Source of the DNA: an uncultured Eubacteriales bacterium
Lineage (GTDB): Bacteria; Bacillota; Clostridia; Lachnospirales; Lachnospiraceae
Direction of reading: 5' to 3'
Length of the DNA: 5,099 nt
Assembly (NCBI GenBank): GCA_900313765.1
Contig: OMSN01000256.1
Span: 1 to 5,099, forward strand
Under the pieces are notes generated by a model. The model did no database searches. It saw only the letters and a program-made list of their open reading frames with translations, and was not told the DNA's origin. The first letter of the stretch is position 1, and every line of letters begins with the position of its first letter. Made by a program: the position numbers and the translations under genes. Below are positions 1-4,177 of the stretch, in pieces.

Positions 1-55
1 CGTGGTTCACGAGAATCATGGGATCGGGATCTACCGCGGTGTGGAGAAGATCGAG
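1..55 (+). other. mfd: Fragment resembling Mfd (CarD-like RNA polymerase interaction segment)
   Basis: Codons 2-55 read VVHENHGIGIYRGVEKIE. From memory of the family, this is almost the consensus of the RNA-polymerase-interacting (CarD/TudorD2-like) segment of the transcription-repair coupling factor Mfd, where G-D-Y-V-V-H-x-x-H-G-I-G-x-Y introduces the domain. Clostridial Mfd proteins normally continue with an acidic residue and then a K-D-Y-x-x-I-x-Y stretch. Here the reading frame instead goes directly into PLGHYKVFG and the permease. The frame is preserved across the junction. Ribose-type permeases carry a variable loop at this point, so a short chance resemblance cannot be entirely excluded, but VHENHG is a hallmark of Mfd. 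This is either a chimeric contig end or a real fusion. Confidence 0.7.
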
Positions 56-556
56 CCGCTGGGTCACTATAAGGTATTTGGAGCAGTGCCGGTACCCGTG
101 CTGATCATGCTTGCATGTGTGGCAGTCATCGCAGTACTGATGAAACATACCAGTCTGGGCCTTCAGATCTACTCGATCGGCGGAAATGAGAAGGCTTCGA
201 TTGCCTCAGGCATCAACACAAACCGGTCGAAACGGATCATTTTCACACTTGCGAGCTTCCTGACCGGTCTTGCCGGTGTGGTTCTGATGGCAAGGCTCGT
301 AGCAGGCATGCCATCCGTTGGGGAAGGTTATGAATTCGACGCGATCACGGCTGTTGTCGTGGGCGGAACCAGTTTCCTTGGCGGGATCGGAACCGTGACC
401 GGAGCACTGATCGGCTCCATCATCGTCGGCCTGATCAACAACATCCTGAATCTGCTCCATCTGTCCACGCAGTACCAGCTGATCGTGAAGGGCATACTGA
501 TCGCCGGCGCGGTCATTCTGGATACCATGACGAAGGAAGACCGCAAGAGTATGTAG
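1..556 (+). CDS. ABC sugar permease, RbsC family, C-terminal part with foreign N-terminal stretch (partial)
   Basis: This is the C-terminal half of a ribose/galactose-type inner-membrane permease (BPD_transp_2 family), which forms the channel of an ABC importer with a binding protein and a double-domain ATPase. Counting from the GTG codon at 2, permease-like sequence starts near residue 19 (PLGHYKVFG). Family landmarks are the VPVPV entry to a membrane helix (29-33), the loop GGNEKASIASGI (60-71), a helix at about 80-99, the signature FDAITAVVVGGTSFLGGIG (112-130), and further helices at about 131-152 and 158-175. Family members are usually about 310-340 residues, so roughly the first half is absent. 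The GTG at 2 is not a believable start: no ribosome binding site can be seen and the frame is open to the window edge. Residues 1-18 resemble Mfd rather than a permease, so the left part is chimeric. The stop is at 554-556, 69 nt before the binding-protein gene, suggesting one operon. The substrate is not readable; ribose, galactose, xylose or similar are possible. Confidence 0.88.
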   Translation, partial: VVHENHGIGIYRGVEKIEPLGHYKVFGAVPVPVLIMLACVAVIAVLMKHTSLGLQIYSIGGNEKASIASGINTNRSKRIIFTLASFLTGLAGVVLMARLVAGMPSVGEGYEFDAITAVVVGGTSFLGGIGTVTGALIGSIIVGLINNILNLLHLSTQYQLIVKGILIAGAVILDTMTKEDRKSM

Positions 557-572
557 TATTAAAACGTGCCTA

Positions 573-590
573 ACCTGTGCGGATACAGGT
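573..590 (+). other. Small hairpin in the permease / binding-protein spacer
   Basis: ACCTGT (573-578) and ACAGGT (585-590) form a perfect 6-bp inverted repeat around the loop GCGGAT. It lies 16 nt after the permease stop and 21 nt before the ribosome binding site of the binding-protein gene. No T-tract follows, so it is not an intrinsic terminator. Hairpins between genes of a transporter operon can protect the 5' end of a more abundant binding-protein message; that role here is inference, and a stem this short could also be chance. Confidence 0.3.
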
Positions 591-611
591 GAAGATAGTG
601 AATCACACAAT

Positions 612-618
612 AAGGAGG
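612..618 (+). promoter_or_regulatory. Strong ribosome binding site of the binding-protein gene
   Basis: AAGGAGG lies seven nucleotides before the ATG at 626. It is the consensus Shine-Dalgarno sequence of Firmicutes at ideal spacing and fixes the start of the binding-protein gene. Such a strong site fits the high expression usual for extracellular binding proteins. Confidence 0.9.
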
Positions 619-625
619 ATAAAAC

Positions 626-1585
626 ATGAAAAAGAGAGTGATGGGACTGCTGATATCGGGTGTACTGATGGCTGCGATGAGCCTGACCGCACTGGCGGAT
701 GACGCATACCTGGTAGGGTTTGCAAACAACTCAGACACCTATGATTACTGTGCGAAGTTCCGTACCTACCTGAAAGACGCAACGGAAGCGCAGGGTATCG
801 AGATCATGGTGACGGATGCCGGCGGTGACACCAATGTTCAGAATGGCCAGATCGATGACTTTATCGTACAGAACGCACAGGTCGTTTCAGCAATCTCCAA
901 TGACCTGAGCGGTTCCGTTCCGGCGCTGAAGGCTGCGGAAGAGGCAGGGATTCCGTACATTTCCTTCCTGACCTCGGTCAGCGGCGGGGATGACTATCCC
1001 GGATACATCTATGTCGGATCTCCGAATGTAGAGGCAGGCAAGGCACAGGGCGAATACCTGGTAGAGGTACTTCCGGAAGACGCGAAGATCCTGTACTTTA
1101 CCGGTGAGCCAAACGACCAGCAGTACATCGACCGCAAGCAGGGCCTTACCGATGCGCTCGCTGCAAGAGACGACATCGAGATCCTGGATGAGTACAATGT
1201 CCAGAACGGCAAGGACCTGGGTATGAGTACCGCAGAGGACTGCATCATGAGCTATGATCATTTCGATGCGATCGTATGCCAGAATGATGACTCCGCGCTG
1301 GGCGTTGTGCAGGCGCTGAAGACCAATGACATGCTGGCGGATGTTCTGGTTCTTGGTATCGACGGCAGTGATCCGGCTCTTGAATCCATCAAGAACGGTG
1401 AGATGGCCATGACCGCTCTTCAGGATGCGAAGGGACAGGCTGAGGCAGGCGCTGAGATCTTCGCGGCGCTGCGTGACGGCACGGATCCGGCTGAGATAGA
1501 GGATGTCTTCATCCCGTTCCAGATCGTGACCGCTGACAATGTCGACGAGTATCTTGCAGGCGGAGCTGAGACAGAAGCTGAGTAA
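626..1585 (+). CDS. Sugar ABC transporter substrate-binding protein (Peripla_BP_4 / RbsB-like)
   Basis: This 319-residue protein captures a sugar outside the cell and delivers it to the permease encoded just upstream. Residues 1-24 are a Sec signal peptide: MKKR, a hydrophobic core, then TALA before DD, a good signal peptidase I site. The mature part has the RbsB-type two-lobe fold signals: DAGGDTNVQNGQIDDFI (64-80), AAEEAGIPYIS (103-113), a conserved arginine in YIDRKQG (170), QNDDSALGVVQALK (219-232), and GIDGSDPALESIKNGEMAMTALQD (two blocks, 244-267). Length is typical of the family. Unlike most Firmicute binding proteins it has no lipobox cysteine; its three cysteines (42, 206, 218) are internal. 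The C-terminus ends in a short acidic tail, GGAETEAE. How it stays at the surface is unclear. The start is fixed by the AAGGAGG site. Divergence in the ligand-contact loops prevents naming the sugar; ribose, galactose, xylose or an autoinducer-like sugar are all possible. Confidence 0.93.
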   Translation: MKKRVMGLLISGVLMAAMSLTALADDAYLVGFANNSDTYDYCAKFRTYLKDATEAQGIEIMVTDAGGDTNVQNGQIDDFIVQNAQVVSAISNDLSGSVPALKAAEEAGIPYISFLTSVSGGDDYPGYIYVGSPNVEAGKAQGEYLVEVLPEDAKILYFTGEPNDQQYIDRKQGLTDALAARDDIEILDEYNVQNGKDLGMSTAEDCIMSYDHFDAIVCQNDDSALGVVQALKTNDMLADVLVLGIDGSDPALESIKNGEMAMTALQDAKGQAEAGAEIFAALRDGTDPAEIEDVFIPFQIVTADNVDEYLAGGAETEAE

Positions 1586-1601
1586 ACCTCAGTGAAGGTG
1601 T

Positions 1602-1613
1602 TATATGCATATA
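1602..1613. promoter_or_regulatory. AT-rich 12-bp perfect palindrome between binding protein and GH3 gene
   Basis: TATATGCATATA is a perfect 12-bp palindrome located 17 nt after the binding-protein stop codon and about 80-90 nt before the GH3 start. It could be a small operator half-site pair or a -10-like element, but I see no convincing -35 box at 17-nt spacing on the + strand. Regulatory function is only a suggestion; AT-rich palindromes of this size also arise by chance. Confidence 0.25.
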
Positions 1614-1618
1614 GGAAA

Positions 1619-1641
1619 GCCTCCGGGAACCTCCCGGAGGC
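1619..1641 (+). terminator. Strong GC-rich hairpin after the binding-protein gene; atypical terminator or mRNA-stabilising stem
   Basis: GCCTCCGGGA (1619-1628) and TCCCGGAGGC (1632-1641) are perfectly complementary over 10 bp with a 3-nt loop (ACC). The stem is preceded by GAAA but followed by AATCCGTATAAC, so the T-tract of a standard intrinsic terminator is missing on the + strand. On the - strand the stem is followed by TTTCC, also weak. It may partly terminate or protect the 3' end of the transporter message, allowing some read-through into the GH3 gene 55 nt downstream. The stem is certain; its role is inferred. A smaller stem, CTGAG/CTCAG (1578-1592), also encloses the binding-protein stop codon. 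Confidence 0.55.
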
Positions 1642-1682
1642 AATCCGTATAACAGGATGCCAGGATGTCCGGGCAGAAAGAA

Positions 1683-1687
1683 GAGGG
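1683..1687 (+). promoter_or_regulatory. Ribosome binding site deciding the GH3 start
   Basis: GAGGG at 1683-1687, within the purine-rich run AAGAAGAGGGCGGAAA, lies 5 nt before the ATG at 1693 and 8 nt before the ATG at 1696. The alternative in-frame ATG at 1657 has only a weak AGG immediately before it, and would add a 13-residue arginine/lysine-rich leader not expected in the family. The start at 1696 gives MRYKNSSLSAEERTEDLIGRM, the usual beginning of intracellular GH3 enzymes of this group. Confidence 0.6.
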
Positions 1688-1695
1688 CGGAAATG

Positions 1696-2859
1696 ATGAG
1701 ATATAAGAATTCTTCGCTTTCGGCAGAAGAGAGGACAGAGGATCTGATCGGAAGGATGTCTTTTGAACAGAAGATCGATCAGATGACCTGTCTGGTGACG
1801 ATCACGCCGGATATCCCGTACTTTAAAGACTATATCCCGAAGGGGATCGGCCATGTCGGCGCATTTACAACGGCGGACAATGTGGGGAAGATTGCGCAGT
1901 ACGTGTATGAACTGCAGCATTTCCTGACACAGGAGACAGAGCTGGGGATCCCTGCGCTGATTCACTGTGAAGCATGTGCCGGAGCACAGTTCACGGAAGC
2001 GGACGTATTTCCCAGTGCAGTCGCGCAGGCGTCCACTTTTGATACAGATCTTATCTCGAAGATGGCGGAAGTGATCCGGCAGCAGATGTACCATGTCGGT
2101 TTCCGTCAGGCACTGTCTCCTGTTGTAGATATCGCGAGAGATCCCAGATGGGGCAGGACCACGGAGACTTACGGGGAAGACCCGACCCTGACTGCAGCCA
2201 TGGCGAGCGCATTTACAAAGGGACTGCAGACAGACAATCTGTCGAAGGGTGTGCTCTGCACCGCGAAGCATTATGTCGGCCACGGGATCACAGAGGGCGG
2301 ACTGAATATGGGCCGCAGCCTGGTGACAGAGCGTGACCTCAGGGAGATCCACTGCAAGCCATTCCAGGCGGCGATTACCGAGGCCGGGCTGGGATCTGTC
2401 ATGAGTTCTTACTGCTGTCTGAATGGAGAGCCGGTCTCCGGATCGCACAGACTTCTCACAGACCTGCTCCGAGAGGAAATGGGTTTCGAGGGGATCGTGG
2501 TATCGGACTATATCGCTCTGGACCGCCTGATTGACCCGTTCCGGGTGGCTACTGACTACCAGGAGGCAGGGATCCGCGCGGTGAACGCGGGGCTTGATGT
2601 GGAATATCCAAGGCCGAAAGCCTATACCTATAGCCTGAAGAAGGCTGTAGAGGAAGGGCGGATCAGCATGGAGCTGATCGACCGTATCGTCAGGCGGATC
2701 CTGATGCTGAAGTTCCGGCTGGGTCTCTTTGAGGATCCTTATCCGCACCTGGAAGAGCTGAAACACTCGCTCCATCAGCCCATCTCCATGCAGTTGAATG
2801 AAGAGATTGCCCTGGAGAGTTTCATCCTGCTGAAGAATGATTATCCTGCTGAAAAATGA
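1696..2859 (+). CDS. GH3 beta-glycosidase, N-terminal catalytic barrel (first part of frameshifted gene)
   Basis: This encodes the N-terminal (alpha/beta)8-type domain of a glycoside hydrolase family 3 enzyme, which removes terminal beta-linked sugars (glucose or xylose in most members). From the ATG at 1696, landmarks are GIPALIHCEACAGAQ (about 83-97), FPSAVAQASTFD, SPVVDIARDPRWGR ending at residue 154, ETYGEDP, AKHYVGHG with the conserved Lys191-His192, and GFEGIVVSDY, where Asp271 (codon 2506-2508) is the expected catalytic nucleophile. No signal peptide is visible, so the enzyme is probably cytoplasmic. The reading frame ends with ESFILLKN followed by DYPAEK and a stop. ILLKN is normally the start of the second domain, so the domain is complete but the enzyme is cut off. 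The cause is a 19-bp duplication at 2822-2859. An in-frame ATG pair (1693, 1696) leaves a one-residue uncertainty in the start. On its own this half would lack the acid/base residue. Confidence 0.9.
   Translation: MRYKNSSLSAEERTEDLIGRMSFEQKIDQMTCLVTITPDIPYFKDYIPKGIGHVGAFTTADNVGKIAQYVYELQHFLTQETELGIPALIHCEACAGAQFTEADVFPSAVAQASTFDTDLISKMAEVIRQQMYHVGFRQALSPVVDIARDPRWGRTTETYGEDPTLTAAMASAFTKGLQTDNLSKGVLCTAKHYVGHGITEGGLNMGRSLVTERDLREIHCKPFQAAITEAGLGSVMSSYCCLNGEPVSGSHRLLTDLLREEMGFEGIVVSDYIALDRLIDPFRVATDYQEAGIRAVNAGLDVEYPRPKAYTYSLKKAVEEGRISMELIDRIVRRILMLKFRLGLFEDPYPHLEELKHSLHQPISMQLNEEIALESFILLKNDYPAEK
2822..2859 (+). repeat. 19-bp imperfect tandem duplication causing the GH3 frameshift
   Basis: Units 2822-2840 and 2841-2859 match at 17 of 19 positions; both contain ATCCTGCTGAA and encode ILLKN. 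They differ only at 2823/2842 (C/T) and 2835/2854 (G/A). Deleting either unit restores one continuous frame reading ESFILLKNEHQTLPLSRD, the normal GH3 linker into domain 2. In that restored frame both differences are synonymous third-position changes (TTC/TTT for Phe, AAG/AAA for Lys). A fresh slippage duplication should be identical, whereas these copies look like two diverged alleles that evolved under coding constraint. The insertion length, 19, is one more than a multiple of three and so shifts the frame. Confidence 0.92.
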
Positions 2860-4114
2860 ACATCAGACGCTTCCGCTCTCCAGAGATGTGAAGAAGATCG
2901 CCGTGATCGGCCCCCATGCAGACCTTCTCAGGAGTTATTTCGGAACATTCTCCTATCCTGCGACCATTGACATGACGATGGCCAGAGAAGAAGACGGGCA
3001 GGTATTCGAAGAACCGGGGCTGATCATCTATGACATCGAACAGAAGTATGTCGGCCAGGTCCGGGATCCGAGTCCGCGTCTGGAGCGGCGTCTGCAGAAG
3101 GAATTCCCGCAGTCCAGAACGCTGCGAAGAGCACTGGAAGAGTACCTGACGGATGCGCAGATCCTTTACGCCAGAGGCATCAATGCTGCCGGCAATGATG
3201 TGGGCGACGTAGAAGAGGCACTGAATGTCGCTTCGCAGGCCGATGTGATTATCCTGACCCTGGGTGGGAAGAACGGATGGGGGATCACATCCACCGTCGG
3301 GGAAGGTGTGGATTCCACAAGTATTGATCTGCCGGGAGAGCAGGAGGCATTTGCCAGGAAGATATATGCCCTGAACAAGAAGACCGTAGTGCTGCATTTC
3401 GACGGACGTCCGCTCTCCAATGAGTATGTGGCGTCTCATTTTGACGCGATCATGGAAGTCTGGCAGCCGGGACTGATGGGCGGACAGGCGCTCTGCAAGG
3501 TTCTGTTCGGAGAGTACAGCCCGGCGGGGAGACTGCCTGTGACGGCTGCACGCAATGCGGGACAGCTCCCGGTTTACTACGCGCTTCCCAGAGGATCCGG
3601 TTACCGCGCCGCCGGTCATACCGGAATGATCCGGAATAAGAATGGGTACATCAATGATACGGCATTCCCGCTGTACGATTTCGGATACGGCCTGTCGTAT
3701 ACGACATTTGCCTATTCTGATTTCAAGGCGCAGGCGCAGGAGATTGCACCGGATGGAACGATCCGTGTCTGTCTGAATATAAAGAACACCGGAGACAGGG
3801 AGGGGGATGAAGTCGTCCAGCTGTATGTATCGGATGACGTCTCTTCCATGGTACGGCCGGAAAGGGAACTTGCAGGCTTTTGCAGGGTGCACCTGCAGCC
3901 GGGAGAAGAGAAGACCGTCTGCTTTGACATGAAGGCGAGCCAGCTTGCATTTCTGGATGAGCAGATGAGATGGGTAGTGGAGGAAGGAACCTATACGCTG
4001 ATGGCAGGGGCTTCCTGTGAGGATATCCGCCAGAGCCTGAAGATCACGGTCACATCCACCGCGCAGACGGACTGCAGGACCAGAGGCTTCTATGCAAAGG
4101 CAGCTGTCATATAA
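2837..4114 (+). CDS. GH3 beta-glycosidase, C-terminal alpha/beta sandwich and fibronectin-III-like domain (second part of frameshifted gene)
   Basis: This frame carries the remaining two domains of the GH3 enzyme. From the ATG at 2837, IAVIGPHAD (21-29) opens the alpha/beta sandwich domain. The segment GGKNGWGITSTVGEGVDSTS (143-162) carries Glu156 (codon 3302-3304), a plausible acid/base residue by analogy with the G-E-G-x-D region of this subgroup. GGQALCKVLFGEYSPAGRLP (215-234) and AFPLYDFGYGLSYTTFAYS (276-294) are classic family blocks. A fibronectin-III-like domain follows at about 310-405 (VCLNIKNTGDREGDEVVQLY). The ATG at 2837 lies inside the first duplicated unit and overlaps the upstream frame by 23 nt; no good ribosome binding site precedes it (GGAGAG is 16 nt away), so independent translation would need coupling to termination at 2859. 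Combined with the upstream part, the enzyme would be about 807 residues, normal for a three-domain GH3. Substrate could be a beta-glucoside or a beta-xyloside. Confidence 0.9.
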   Translation: MIILLKNEHQTLPLSRDVKKIAVIGPHADLLRSYFGTFSYPATIDMTMAREEDGQVFEEPGLIIYDIEQKYVGQVRDPSPRLERRLQKEFPQSRTLRRALEEYLTDAQILYARGINAAGNDVGDVEEALNVASQADVIILTLGGKNGWGITSTVGEGVDSTSIDLPGEQEAFARKIYALNKKTVVLHFDGRPLSNEYVASHFDAIMEVWQPGLMGGQALCKVLFGEYSPAGRLPVTAARNAGQLPVYYALPRGSGYRAAGHTGMIRNKNGYINDTAFPLYDFGYGLSYTTFAYSDFKAQAQEIAPDGTIRVCLNIKNTGDREGDEVVQLYVSDDVSSMVRPERELAGFCRVHLQPGEEKTVCFDMKASQLAFLDEQMRWVVEEGTYTLMAGASCEDIRQSLKITVTSTAQTDCRTRGFYAKAAVI

Positions 4115-4128
4115 GACAGCCGCCTTTT
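4096..4128 (+). terminator. Intrinsic terminator overlapping the GH3 stop codon, possibly bidirectional
   Basis: AAAGGCAGCTGTC (4096-4108) pairs with GACAGCCGCCTTT (4115-4127) as a 13-bp stem with one A-C mismatch and the loop ATATAA, which contains the GH3 stop codon (4112-4114). It ends in TTTT (4125-4128) on the + strand. The A-run at the left foot gives TTT on the - strand, so the same stem could also stop transcription of the convergent GH36 gene, whose stop codon is at 4178-4180. The 63 nt between the two stop codons hold no other feature I can identify. Confidence 0.75.
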
Positions 4129-4177
4129 ACGAAGCCGGGTATATTCATTATTTAGACCGCACGCTGCCCCGGAGAAC

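Larger units (their letters stand above)
1696..4114 (+). pseudogene. Complete GH3 beta-glucosidase/beta-xylosidase locus, broken by one frameshift
   Basis: Taken together, 1696-2859 and 2837-4114 form one full-length three-domain GH3 gene whose only visible lesion is the 19-bp duplication at 2822-2859. No other stop or frame break occurs, and every family motif on both sides is intact, so the lesion is recent or artificial rather than part of long decay. Whether it is a true pseudogene, a two-polypeptide enzyme, or an assembly error cannot be settled from the sequence. The break falls precisely at the boundary between the barrel and the sandwich domain, and the duplication leaves each half with its own ILLKN strand. 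The gene follows the transporter genes in the same direction, which suggests a shared role in using an imported glycoside. Confidence 0.6.

Noticed and set aside
557..625. Catabolite-repression (cre-like) operator around TTAAAACGTGCC
   Set aside because: Only a few positions match the cre consensus and the palindromic symmetry is missing.
1657..1695. GH3 start at the ATG at 1657
   Set aside because: No suitable ribosome binding site precedes it, and the added residues PGCPGRKKRAEM do not resemble the family, whereas 1693/1696 has GAGGG at good spacing.
1420..2775. 451-codon open frame on the - strand opposite the binding protein end and GH3 barrel
   Set aside because: It is antisense to a strongly conserved GH3 domain, its translation is rich in Arg, His, Cys and Gln with no family motif, and it crosses from one gene into another. 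It is a codon-bias shadow.
2848..2862. Programmed +1 frameshift at GAA AAA TGA A as a way to make full-length GH3
   Set aside because: A +1 slip from AAA onto AAT would be a poor pairing, no stimulating Shine-Dalgarno or stem was evident, and the product would carry a DYPAEK insertion in a conserved strand. A duplication artefact explains the sequence better.
2822..3892. 356-codon open frame on the - strand opposite the GH3 C-terminal domains
   Set aside because: Antisense to well-conserved GH3 sequence, with low-complexity basic composition and no recognisable fold or ribosome binding site.
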